Source: JBEKIK01 sp050013075 | GTDB lineage: Bacteria; Planctomycetota; Planctomycetia; Pirellulales; Thermoguttaceae | NCBI GenBank assembly: GCA_050013075.1 | Contig: JBEKFZ010000045.1 | Location: 1-32,665, forward strand | Length of the DNA: 32,665 nucleotides | Reading direction: 5' to 3' | In this document: positions 14,515 to 22,285 of the stretch, in pieces | Position numbering within the stretch: position 1 is the stretch's first letter | How the letters are laid out: every line of letters starts with the position of its first letter | Translations under genes and position numbers: made by a program | Notes under the pieces: model-generated | Told to the model about the DNA's origin: nothing | Seen by the model: the letters and a program-made list of their open reading frames with translations, nothing else | The model's database searches: none

Positions 14515-15315
14515 ATGTCAGCTATCGACCAACTCTTTGCCCAACTTCGTTCCGCCGGGCGCAAGGCCTTTATGCCCTTTGTCACGGCGGGCGATCCGGA
14601 CCTGGATTTCACCGCCGCGGTGATCCGCGAACTTGACTCCCGGGGCGCAAACCTCTGCGAATTGGGTATCCCCTACAGCGACCCCATTGCCGACGGGCCG
14701 GTGATCCAAGCCTCTTACACCCGGGCACTGGATAAAAAAATCAAACTGGCCGACATCCTGAAAACCCTGGGAAAACTAACGCCCGGCCTCCAGCTCCCCA
14801 TTGTGACCATGGTCAGTTACTCAATTGTTTATCGCCGCGGGCTGGAAAAATACGTGACCGATGCAAAGGCATCCGGCGTGGCAGGCGCTATCGTGCCCGA
14901 CCTGCCCGTCGAGGAAGCCGGACCGATGGCCGACGTCTGCCGGCGCGAGGATTTTTCTTTGATCCAACTCATCACGCCCGCCACGCCCCGCGATCGGGCA
15001 TTAAAAATCGCCGAGCGGACCACCGGATTTATCTACTACGTTTCGGTCATCGGCATCACCGGCGAGCGCACTGCTCTGCCGCAGTCGATTCTGGACAACG
15101 TCGCCTGGCTCCGCTCGCAAACGCCGCTGCCCATCTGCATCGGTTTCGGCATCAGCCGGAGTGAACACGTGCGGATGCTGTTGCCCGTGGCCGACGGCCT
15201 GATCGTAGGCTCGGCCATAGTCCGCCGCATGTCCCGCGCGGCCCAAAATCCCAGGGAAGAGGTTTTAAAAGAAATCGGCGACTACGCCGCCGAACTGATC
15301 GCCGCGATGCAATAA
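14515..15315 (+). CDS. trpA: Tryptophan synthase alpha chain
   Basis: TIM-barrel lyase that splits indole-3-glycerol phosphate into indole and glyceraldehyde-3-phosphate and channels indole to TrpB. The 266-aa protein has FVTAGDPD near residue 22 and the catalytic Glu in CELGIPYSDP. It also has the catalytic Asp in SDPIADGPVIQ, and the phosphate-site stretch YYVSVIGITGER. ATG 14515 gives the standard family N-terminus (SAIDQLFAQLRSAGRKAFMPF). The frame is open further upstream, but only through the low-complexity spacer and the end of trpB. Confidence 0.97.
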   Translation: MSAIDQLFAQLRSAGRKAFMPFVTAGDPDLDFTAAVIRELDSRGANLCELGIPYSDPIADGPVIQASYTRALDKKIKLADILKTLGKLTPGLQLPIVTMVSYSIVYRRGLEKYVTDAKASGVAGAIVPDLPVEEAGPMADVCRREDFSLIQLITPATPRDRALKIAERTTGFIYYVSVIGITGERTALPQSILDNVAWLRSQTPLPICIGFGISRSEHVRMLLPVADGLIVGSAIVRRMSRAAQNPREEVLKEIGDYAAELIAAMQ

Positions 15316-15357
15316 GAGTCTGGTACGCTTTCCTGAAAGTTCATTCCGGCAATCGAC

Positions 15358-15378
15358 GAACCGCTTGCGGCTTCGCGG
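15358..15378 (+). repeat. CUUG-hairpin repeat, copy after trpA
   Basis: GAACCGCTTGCGGCTTCGCGG starts 43 nt after the trpA stop in the sense orientation. It is the most diverged copy, with a shorter perfect stem (CCG/CGG plus the G-C closed CUUG loop). Confidence 0.7.
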
Positions 15379-15440
15379 AAAATGCCGCCGGCAAAGACTT
15401 GCTGGATGAGGTACAAGGAATTAGCGACGCAGTGGGCGTT

Positions 15441-15719
15441 CTAATTCTGTATTTTTCTCATCGGTTCGCCGGGTTTGACAAGCTGCCGAATAAAAAGGCA
15501 TTTATCCATATTTACGTCGTAAACGTACATCATGCCGGTATTGCGGTCAAAGAAACCCGTCAAACCGCTTATGTACGGAACCGCCTGCATCTGTCCGAAC
15601 ACCGGCATTTGCTGGGCTTTATCCTGAGCATGGGTTAAAGGCAGGAACGATCCGGCCACGAAAGCCGAAAAAATCGCGCCTAAAACAAAAGCAATAATAA
15701 CGGCTCGATTGTTTCTCAT
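15441..15719 (-). CDS. Small exported or membrane-anchored protein, function unknown
   Basis: No family recognised. The 92-aa protein begins MRNNR followed by a hydrophobic segment (AVIIAFVLGAIFSAFVAGSF, residues 6-25) and then LPLTHAQ. This looks like a signal peptide with an A-Q cleavage region, or an anchor. The remainder (GLTGFFDRNTGMMYVYDVNMD, then KCLFIRQL) resembles the short beta-hairpin proteins found in several planctomycete genomes, where 'YVYD' repeats resemble a single propeller-like blade; that is a weak impression. A strong GGAGG lies 8 nt before the ATG. It is convergent with trpA and follows argG after 57 nt on the opposite side. Confidence 0.75.
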   Translation of the reverse strand: MRNNRAVIIAFVLGAIFSAFVAGSFLPLTHAQDKAQQMPVFGQMQAVPYISGLTGFFDRNTGMMYVYDVNMDKCLFIRQLVKPGEPMRKIQN

Positions 15720-15776
15720 GATTTTATCCTCCTTGAGAAAATGTAATTGTCGCTTATGCTATTTTTTATTGTTTTT

Positions 15777-16988
15777 TCACTCCCTTTTTCTCAATCGCGC
15801 CTGCACCCGCCCGGGCAGGCCTTGGATCCGCAAAAAACCTTCGGCGTCGGTCTGGTTGTACGAGCCGCCGCCTTCCATGGTGGCTATGCCTTCGTCGTAA
15901 AGGCTGTTGGGGCTCGATCGACCATTCACGATGATATTTCCTTTATATAGTTGCAGGCTCGCCCGGCCGGTCACGGGTTTTTGCGCCTCGCGGATAAACG
16001 CCATTAGCGCATCCATCTTGGCCGTGTACCAAAACCCGTAATACACCATCTCGGCCACTTCCGGGGCCAGCCGATCGCGCAGGTGCATCAGGTCGCGGTC
16101 CATGGTCAGTTGTTCCACCAGCCGATGGGCCTCGTAAAGGATCGTTATGCCCGGGGCTTCGTACACTCCGCGGCTTTTCATGCCCACAAAGCGGTTTTCC
16201 ACCATGTCGATCCGCCCGATCCCGTTGCGCCCGCCGATGTCGTTCAGCCAGGCGACCACCTCGAAGGCGTCCATCGCGTCGCCGTTGACTTTGACCGGCA
16301 CGCCCGAGGTGAATTCGATCGCCACGTTTTCAACCTCATCCGGGGCGTCTTTGGGCGATACCGACATGCCGAACTCGACCAATTCCACGCCGTTTACCGA
16401 AAGGTCTTCCAGCTTGCCGGCCTCGTAACTTATGTGCAAGCAGTTCTCGTCGGAACTGTACGGTTTCGCCGCCGATGCCTTTACAGGGATGTTTTTCTCC
16501 CCGCAATAGGCGATCATCTCCGTCCGGCCGGGAAATATCTTGCGGAATTTTTCCATCCGCCACGGGGCAATCACTTTGATGTTCGGATTCAGTGCCTCGG
16601 CCGCCAACTGGAAGCGGCATTGATCGTTCCCTTTGCCCGTGGCCCCGTGCACGAACTCCTCGGCCCCGACATCCCGGGCGGCCTGCAGGCAAACCTTGGT
16701 TATAAGCGGCCGGGCGATCGACGTGCCCAGCAGGTACATCCCCTCGTACTTGGCCTGCCATTGCATTACCGGAAAGGCGAAATCGCGGCAAAGTTCCTCC
16801 TGGGCGTCGATAATCCGCGCCGAGCGGGCCCCGATCTTCCGCGCCTTTTCCAAAATCGCCTCCCGATCCTCGCACGGCTGACCCAAATCGACGTACACGC
16901 AATGCACGTCGTACCCTTCATCAATCAGCCAGCCCAAAATGACCGATGTATCCAACCCGCCCGAATAAGCCAGAACGCATTTTGACAT
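15777..16988 (-). CDS. argG: Argininosuccinate synthase
   Basis: Condenses citrulline and aspartate with ATP in arginine synthesis. The 403-aa protein has the PP-loop AYSGGLDTS at residues 7-15, the KGNDQCRFQL segment (about 117-126) that contacts citrulline and aspartate, and GRSSPNSLYDEG near 354-365. Length and ends are typical. The neighbour downstream on the same strand is the small exported protein, not argH. No arginine operator could be recognised upstream. Confidence 0.98.
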   Translation of the reverse strand: MSKCVLAYSGGLDTSVILGWLIDEGYDVHCVYVDLGQPCEDREAILEKARKIGARSARIIDAQEELCRDFAFPVMQWQAKYEGMYLLGTSIARPLITKVCLQAARDVGAEEFVHGATGKGNDQCRFQLAAEALNPNIKVIAPWRMEKFRKIFPGRTEMIAYCGEKNIPVKASAAKPYSSDENCLHISYEAGKLEDLSVNGVELVEFGMSVSPKDAPDEVENVAIEFTSGVPVKVNGDAMDAFEVVAWLNDIGGRNGIGRIDMVENRFVGMKSRGVYEAPGITILYEAHRLVEQLTMDRDLMHLRDRLAPEVAEMVYYGFWYTAKMDALMAFIREAQKPVTGRASLQLYKGNIIVNGRSSPNSLYDEGIATMEGGGSYNQTDAEGFLRIQGLPGRVQARLRKRE

Positions 16989-17408
16989 GGCAGTGGTACG
17001 TTAATTTTTGTTGCTCTGAACCTAACAAAACGAAAGTCCCCTCTCCCCCCGGGAGAGATCTTAAACCAATAGTCCCCTCTCCCTCCGGGAGAGGGCCAGG
17101 GTGAGGGCGAATAATACATTATTCTGTTCGACCAACTCAAAATCGACAAGTGGGACTATACAAACTAAACAAAGAGTAATCTGGCTCGATATGGGTTTGA
17201 CTTTGCCCTTATCTACCGATAGAACGCAAGTCTCTTTTCTGCAATGGTTTACAGATTTGACACGTGACCAGTTGCCGTGGATGTTCACAGTTGAGCATCC
17301 GGCACATATTTTCTTGACCTAGAATTGCACGAATGGGAAGCGACGCAGTACCGCTTCTTGGTGCAGGCGGCGTCGCAAGTTTTTATTCACGACAAAAGGG
17401 GGCTGAAA
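16989..17408. other. 420-nt divergent intergenic region
   Basis: The region between argG and the amidase gene must hold both promoters. It contains two copies of a CCCTCTCC/GGGAGAG palindrome (17036-17108). From about 17110 to 17400 I see no conserved gene. A frame open from 17325 only extends the amidase upstream without family support. Confidence 0.5.
17036..17108. repeat. Two CCCTCTCCC-GGGAGAG palindromes in tandem
   Basis: The first copy (17036-17058) is short. The second (17072-17108) continues into GGGCCAGGGTGAGGG. This sequence type is a widespread bacterial repetitive palindrome. Both copies begin with the same AGTCCCCTCTCCC. Confidence 0.85.
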
Positions 17409-18539
17409 ATGAAAATTAGAGGATTCTCAACCGCATCGACCGGCATGTTCGCCATAGTTAAGGCTCTGTGTGTGATTGGGATCTTGGCTTCGACTGCCAC
17501 AGCCTGCACTGGGATTCGCCTCGTAGCCCGCAACGGATCGATTATCTACGCCCGCACCTTGGAGTTCGGCGAAGGCATGGAGTCCAATATGCTCATCGTT
17601 CCCCGAGGGCGGGAGTTCGTCGGCGAAACGGCCGTCAATACGCCCGGTCTCCGCTGGACCACAAAATACGGATTCGTCGGTCCAAACGCCCTTGGCTTGC
17701 CCTATGTTTGCGACGGGCTAAATGAGAAAGGATTGGCAGTGGGCAATTTCTTGTTCCCCGGAACCGCCGGTTACCAAAAAATTGAAAAACAAAACGCCGA
17801 CCGTGCAATAACTTCGATCCAGGTGGCCGTTTACCTGCTTGGCACGTGCGCCACGGTCGACGAGGCAGTCAATGCGCTGCATGGTGTGCGCGTCGGCACA
17901 GTCGACATGGGGTCATTAAATTCCCTTTTGGATTTGCACTTCGCCGTTAACGACGCCGAAGGTCATAGCGCGGTGATCGAGTACGTCGACGGTAAAATGT
18001 ATGTTTACGATAATCCCCTGGGAGTGATCACCAACTCTCCAACCTTCGATTGGCACCTCACGAACCTTCGCAACTACATCCATCTCAGCCCGAATAATGC
18101 GGCTCCGGTGGTGATGTCGGGTGAAAAATTTACCGGCTTCGGCCAAGGGACCGGCATGTTGGGCCTGCCGGGCGACTTCACGCCCCCGTCGCGTTTCGTC
18201 CGCGCGGTAGCATTCACCCAAACCGCGCCGCCCACCGATACGGCCCAACAGTGCGTGTGGCAGGCATTCCATATCTTGAACCAGTTCGATCTGCCCTTAG
18301 GCGCAATTCGCGGCAACGATAACGGCAAGACGATCGCCGACTACACGAATTGGACTACCGCGGCGGATATGAAACATCTTCGCTACTACTTCAATACCTA
18401 CCAAAACCGGCGGCTCAAGATGATCGACCTCAGCAAGATCGATTGGAACGCCAAGGACTTCCGGATCATCTCCATGCAGGAACCGGAAACCGCCCAAGAC
18501 GTGTCCGATACCGCCAAGCAGTGGACGCCTAAAGATTAA
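17409..18539 (+). CDS. Exported linear-amide C-N hydrolase (choloylglycine hydrolase / penicillin V acylase family)
   Basis: N-terminal-nucleophile amidase, 376 aa. ATG 17409 is preceded by AAAGGGGGC and followed by a signal peptide (FAIVKALCVIGILASTATA). Cleavage before CTGIRL would expose the catalytic cysteine. Counting from that Cys1, Arg17 is conserved, and Glu20 stands where the family usually has Asp. The ITNSPTFDWHLTNLRNY block carries the Asn175-type residue, and PSRFVRAVAF carries the Arg228-type residue. Natural substrates in the family are bile salts, penicillin V or acyl-homoserine lactones. An environmental planctomycete would favour the last or an unknown N-acyl compound, but the sequence does not settle this. 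It is a single gene. Confidence 0.9.
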   Translation: MKIRGFSTASTGMFAIVKALCVIGILASTATACTGIRLVARNGSIIYARTLEFGEGMESNMLIVPRGREFVGETAVNTPGLRWTTKYGFVGPNALGLPYVCDGLNEKGLAVGNFLFPGTAGYQKIEKQNADRAITSIQVAVYLLGTCATVDEAVNALHGVRVGTVDMGSLNSLLDLHFAVNDAEGHSAVIEYVDGKMYVYDNPLGVITNSPTFDWHLTNLRNYIHLSPNNAAPVVMSGEKFTGFGQGTGMLGLPGDFTPPSRFVRAVAFTQTAPPTDTAQQCVWQAFHILNQFDLPLGAIRGNDNGKTIADYTNWTTAADMKHLRYYFNTYQNRRLKMIDLSKIDWNAKDFRIISMQEPETAQDVSDTAKQWTPKD

Positions 18540-18568
18540 ATGAGAAAGGCCAAAGGTAATGACCAAAG

Positions 18569-18580
18569 GTGTCAGGTGCC
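18569..18580. repeat. Fragment resembling a GTGTCAGGTGCC repeat arm
   Basis: A single 12-nt arm (GTGTCAGGTGCC) lies between two convergent genes. It resembles the end of a dispersed palindromic repeat seen in other genomes, but no second arm is present. The evidence is weak. Confidence 0.3.
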
Positions 18581-18587
18581 TAAATTA

Positions 18588-20333
18588 TTACTTCACAAAT
18601 AAATCGCCAACAGGCACGATGCTCACGTTTTCCGGCTTTATATCCAATTTGAAGGTGCTGATTTGTTTGTCTTCTTCCAGCACGCTCTCGGGCTTGGCCG
18701 TGGGATATGTATAGGGGCTGGGGGCGTTTGTCGCCAAGGCCTTTTTAAGCGACTCGGCATCCTTTGTAACAATGACGATCTGCATGTTCTTATACTGCCA
18801 ATACTTTTTCACGGCCGCGTTGACCTCGGACAAAGTGACTTGCTCGAGCATCTTGCGAAACAGTTCCAAGTGGCCTGTCCCCTTTTCCAACCCGTAAAAT
18901 TTGTCGTCCAGCGCGAATGCCAGCCTGTCCATGGTCGTGGGGGCGTAGTGCAGCACGTAGTTGTGCAGGAACTTGCGCGTAAGATCGAATTCGCTCTCGG
19001 TCAGGCCGTTATCCACTAAATGCTCATATTCTCTTATCGCCCCGCGCAAGGCAAACTGACGGGCGGCATTGGGCACCGGGCGAATCCAGATCTCGAAAAT
19101 CTGCCTGCGCCGCGCGTAATTCGGCGGCGGCGTCTGCAATGCCCCGCCGTCGTGAAAATACTCGATGTACGAATAATCGCCGTAGTTCAAACCGCGAATC
19201 TCGCGCAATACGTTATATAAATGACTACTGGGACTGCGATGTTCGCCCAGCCACGAATTGGCCACTGCCAAGGCGTACCAATCCTTTTCTCCGCGCAGCA
19301 AGTTGATGGGAAATCCCATGCTGATTGCCGTTGCCGAACAGTCTTTTTCCACGATCTTCACTTGCAGCCCTTCGATTTTCGGCGGTTGCGGAGGTGGAAC
19401 CGGCTGGGGTTTGCCGGCGGGAAGGGCGGCTAAATCCGCGCGAATTTTATCCAATAATTGCCCTTGATATCCCCCGCCCAGTCCTATAACCACGTTGTCG
19501 CGTGTGAAGTATTTGCGATAAAAACCTCGCACGTCCTCGACCGTGATGCTCTTTACGCCTTCGATCGTTCCCACTGGCAAATGCCCGTAAGGCGTGCCGC
19601 GGAAAATCGTGCTGTAAAGCACGGCCTTGCCCAACTCTTCGTCGCTGGAATAGCGAAGGGTATTTTCCAGATTATTAAGTGCATCGCTTTTCAACCGATC
19701 GAGGTCTTCTTGCTTGAAAGCCGGCGCCATCACGGCCTGCAGTAAAAGTGGATAATACCGATCCAGGTTATCCTTGTGGATCCGCCCGTAAACGACCGTC
19801 TGTTCCACCGAGGCCACGGCCGCGTAGCTTCCGGCAATGGGAAAAAGCCGGTCGAGCACGTCCTCGTACGAGTTGCTTTTCGTCGATGCCTCGGTAATCA
19901 TTTGCGCGGTCAATGCGGCCAAGCCTTCCTTGCCCGGCGGATCGTTTTGCGACCCGACTTTGAACCACAGCCGGAAACAAACCGTCGGATCGCCCTCGAC
20001 CGGCAGTGCGACTACTTGATCCATCGGTACTGCCTCAACCGCCCGCGTATTATCGGCCACGAAAGCGGACATTGAGAACATACAGAGAAAAATAATTGCA
20101 AATCGTAAATTGCAAATTGCAAATTGCAAATTGCATCTACGAAAACGCGAGAGTACGAAATTTAAATTATAATCACGAAAACACGAAAAAACGAAAAAGC
20201 GAAAAACAAGACGGACAAATGATTTTCTTTTATTGTTATTTAAATTTCGTGTTTTCGTCCTTTCGCGATTTCGTGTTTGTCCGTTTAAGATGTTGCAGCG
20301 TGTTTTATTATATAATGTTTGAGCATTTGGCAT
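18588..20333 (-). CDS. M16-family peptidase homolog lacking the zinc motif, with odd N-terminal extension
   Basis: Pitrilysin/MPP-like protein, probably the non-catalytic partner of the peptidase encoded just upstream. At the place of HxxEH it has GLAALTAQM, so zinc cannot be bound. Both M16 lobes are otherwise present from about residue 100 on. ATG 20333 overlaps the upstream stop as TAATG, with AAAGGAG 4 nt before it, a strong coupled start. That start forces translation of about 75 residues of repeat-derived basic sequence before a hydrophobic signal-like stretch (FAIIFLCMFSMSAFVA, about 79-92). An internal start near 20129 (TTG) or 20081 (ATG) may be used instead. Likely periplasmic. Confidence 0.85.
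   Translation of the reverse strand: MPNAQTLYNKTRCNILNGQTRNRERTKTRNLNNNKRKSFVRLVFRFFVFSCFRDYNLNFVLSRFRRCNLQFAICNLRFAIIFLCMFSMSAFVADNTRAVEAVPMDQVVALPVEGDPTVCFRLWFKVGSQNDPPGKEGLAALTAQMITEASTKSNSYEDVLDRLFPIAGSYAAVASVEQTVVYGRIHKDNLDRYYPLLLQAVMAPAFKQEDLDRLKSDALNNLENTLRYSSDEELGKAVLYSTIFRGTPYGHLPVGTIEGVKSITVEDVRGFYRKYFTRDNVVIGLGGGYQGQLLDKIRADLAALPAGKPQPVPPPQPPKIEGLQVKIVEKDCSATAISMGFPINLLRGEKDWYALAVANSWLGEHRSPSSHLYNVLREIRGLNYGDYSYIEYFHDGGALQTPPPNYARRRQIFEIWIRPVPNAARQFALRGAIREYEHLVDNGLTESEFDLTRKFLHNYVLHYAPTTMDRLAFALDDKFYGLEKGTGHLELFRKMLEQVTLSEVNAAVKKYWQYKNMQIVIVTKDAESLKKALATNAPSPYTYPTAKPESVLEEDKQISTFKLDIKPENVSIVPVGDLFVK
20107..20332. repeat. Low-complexity repeats in the 5' part of the second M16 gene
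   Basis: Two types are present. A 7-nt unit AAATTGC repeats about four times at 20107-20135. Several CACGAAAACACGAAAA-type units lie at ~20155-20210, with the complementary TTTCGTGTTTTCGTCC-type units at ~20243-20280 in inverted orientation. The whole stretch stays open in the frame of the downstream gene. Confidence 0.7.
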
Positions 20334-21661
20334 TATTCTTCTCCTTTCAACACGGCGATTGTGCGCCGCTCGGGCCGGTAGAATTCTTTGGCTGCGCGGA
20401 GTATATCCTCGGGCGTAACGCGGTCGTATTCGGCATATAATTTATCTACGGCCTCTATTCCGCCGGTCAGGGCGATATAACGGACCAACGCCTCGGCCAC
20501 CCGATCCGGCGAATCCAGACCGTCCAAAAACTCATATTTGTCGTGGCGCTTTACGTCGGCCAGTTTTTGCTCGCTTACCGGCGTGGATTGGAATTCCTTG
20601 ATGGTCTCTTCGATATCCTTTTGCACCGAACCGATGTCAACCGGATTCTTTACCATGGCAACTATCGTAAATAAAGGCGCGTCGCGGTTCATGGGAACGT
20701 CGGCCGCAAGAAACTCCGCCTTCTGTTGGCGGATGACCAGCTTTTTATAAAGCTCGCTGGTTTCGCCGAAGGCCAAACTGCCAAGCAATCGGGCGGCGGC
20801 GAAATCGCGATTTTCCGCGTCGAACGCCGCGCCCTTGTAAGCCAGGCAAAGAATCGGCAACGTCTTGCCCGGATAACTGACGTCCAATCCGCGCTCGGCC
20901 GTCTGCGGCGGTTCGGGCGCGATTTTCGCCGGCGCGTATCCTTTTTTCCACCCGCCGTAGTATTTACGGATCAAGGCGAAAGTGCTCTTGGCTTCCACGT
21001 CGCCGACAACCAGGATCACCGCGTTTTCCGGCCGATAAAAACGCTGGAAAAACGACAGGCTGTAATCGTAAGCCTCGGGCATGGTCTTGATGTCGGCCTC
21101 GAAACCCATGGTGGTGTGCTTGTAGGTGTGCACATCGTACGCCCGATCCGCCAGCTTTTCCTCCAGCAGCATGAAAGGATTGGTGATGTCCTTGCGATAC
21201 TCGCCGTATACCGCGCCGGCTTCGGTCTGGAACGCCGGTTTGGCGTAACTCAGGTTTTGAAACCGATCACTTTCGAGCTCGATCGCCTGTTCCAGATTTT
21301 CCTTGGCGACGGTCATGAAAAACATGGTAAAATCATCGGTCGTCGAGGCGTTGGAATTGGCGCCCATGCCTGTGACGAGGCTATCGTACACCGGGCCGGG
21401 ATATTTCTTCGTGCCGCGAAACATCATGTGCTCGAAAAAATGGGCGAAACCCGATTTGCCCGGCTCAACCTCGTCCCGGCTGCCGGTGCGGACCACCGTA
21501 AAATACGCCACAAGCCCGGGACTGGACATGGGAATGACGATGGCTTTAAGACCGTTGGGCAGGGTTTCCTGCTGGTAAGGATACGGAAAAAACGTCCCCG
21601 CCCCGGCCGCTTGGCCCAGTGCGGCCGGAAATACGAAAAAAAATGTAAATAGGTATCGCAT
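20333..21661 (-). CDS. M16-family zinc metallopeptidase (pitrilysin / processing-peptidase type)
   Basis: Zinc-dependent protease of 442 aa. The inverted zinc motif HFFEH is at residues 74-78 in KSGFAHFFEHMMFRGTKKYPG, and the distal glutamate is probably the one in AGAVYGEYRKD, about 75 residues later. A signal peptide (MRYLFTFFFVFPAALGQAAG) indicates export to the periplasm. I start at ATG 21661, with GAGGGA 4 nt upstream. The frame is open for 95 more codons, but only through an intergenic repeat region. It is translationally coupled to the motif-less paralog, the usual arrangement for an active/inactive M16 heterodimer. Confidence 0.93.
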   Translation of the reverse strand: MRYLFTFFFVFPAALGQAAGAGTFFPYPYQQETLPNGLKAIVIPMSSPGLVAYFTVVRTGSRDEVEPGKSGFAHFFEHMMFRGTKKYPGPVYDSLVTGMGANSNASTTDDFTMFFMTVAKENLEQAIELESDRFQNLSYAKPAFQTEAGAVYGEYRKDITNPFMLLEEKLADRAYDVHTYKHTTMGFEADIKTMPEAYDYSLSFFQRFYRPENAVILVVGDVEAKSTFALIRKYYGGWKKGYAPAKIAPEPPQTAERGLDVSYPGKTLPILCLAYKGAAFDAENRDFAAARLLGSLAFGETSELYKKLVIRQQKAEFLAADVPMNRDAPLFTIVAMVKNPVDIGSVQKDIEETIKEFQSTPVSEQKLADVKRHDKYEFLDGLDSPDRVAEALVRYIALTGGIEAVDKLYAEYDRVTPEDILRAAKEFYRPERRTIAVLKGEE

Positions 21662-21957
21662 AATGTCCCTCGAAAAATCGGTTTTAATATGAAGTATAAT
21701 TATATTACCAATCTTCTCCGCGCAAGCAAGCCACATAAACGATAAAATGTCGTATTCATCGTTTATTGATACACAGGAAAAGACTTTCCCATGAAAAGTC
21801 AGAGCCGGGGCGTGTCGCCCCGGTAATTCCACATTCAAAATGGCCCGGCTGCGGGAGTATTCCCCAAGAGTTGGGCCGTCTGATGTTGACTTATTGAAAA
21901 ATCGAATAAAATTATATGTCCCAGGCAGTAGGTTCCTCTTTTCCAAGGAGAATTGCC
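21662..21957. other. Divergent intergenic region between the M16 pair and the small acidic protein
   Basis: No gene is supported. It contains one truncated CAGAGCCGGGG-family element (21761-21833) and AT-rich stretches at ~21690-21720 and ~21890-21920 that could be the two promoters. Confidence 0.5.
21761..21833. repeat. CAGAGCCGGGG-family element, left half only
   Basis: It starts GTTTATTGA and continues through a spacer to AAAAGTCAGAGCCGGGG, with the inner hairpin GGGGCGTGTCGCCCC. This matches one arm of the complete element at 26745-26875. The second arm is reduced to GCCCGGCTG at about 21843. Confidence 0.7.
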
Positions 21958-22155
21958 ATGCTGCGGTACGAATTAATCGAAACCAACGAAGGTATGACTG
22001 TAATCGAGATACCCACCGGCGCCACGGCCGAGGAAGCGGCCCGCCAACAAGACGGCCTGGTCGTCGATCCCGGCCCGTTCACATCCTACGAAGACGCCTA
22101 CGAAGCCTTGATGACCTTGAAACTCGATGAAGAAGAGGAAGAAGAACTGGATTGA
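21958..22155 (+). CDS. Small acidic protein, function unknown
   Basis: The 65-aa protein starts at ATG 21958 behind AAGGAGA (7 nt). It is strongly acidic at the end (LKLDEEEEEELD). The body (LRYELIETNEGMTVIEIP, AEEAARQQDGLVVDPGPFTSYEDAYEALM) is predicted soluble, with a beta hairpin followed by helices. I recognise no family or motif. A frame 14 codons longer exists but lacks a ribosome site. It is convergent with the mscS gene. Confidence 0.75.
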   Translation: MLRYELIETNEGMTVIEIPTGATAEEAARQQDGLVVDPGPFTSYEDAYEALMTLKLDEEEEEELD

Positions 22156-22163
22156 ATCCCAAT

Positions 22164-22281
22164 GTCATCCTGACGGGTACCAACGCGCAGCGTTGGTCGG
22201 CGAAGGATCTCTCTGGCATTGACATTTGGCCTTCGGCCGATATTCTGCTGCGTAAGGATTCTTCGCTTCGCTCAGAATGAC
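22164..22281. repeat. Composite palindrome GTCATCCTGA...TCAGAATGAC between convergent genes
   Basis: Outer arms are GTCATCCTGA (22164-22173) and TCAGAATGAC (22272-22281). Inside lie a CCAACGC/GCGTTGG hairpin (about 22190-22206), a GGCCTTCGGCC hairpin (about 22228) and CGAAGGATCT against GGATTCTTCG. This GATTCTTCGCTTCGCTCAGA type is a common dispersed repeat. Lying between two convergent stops, it may also end both transcripts. Confidence 0.8.
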
Positions 22282-22285
22282 GTTA

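Noticed and set aside
20726..21652. 308-codon open frame opposite the M16 peptidase
   Set aside because: It is antisense to a well-supported gene. Composition follows the complementary codons and no motif is present.
21662..21946. 95-codon extension of the first M16 peptidase
   Set aside because: The extension runs through an intergenic repeat. GAGGGA and a signal peptide mark ATG 21661.
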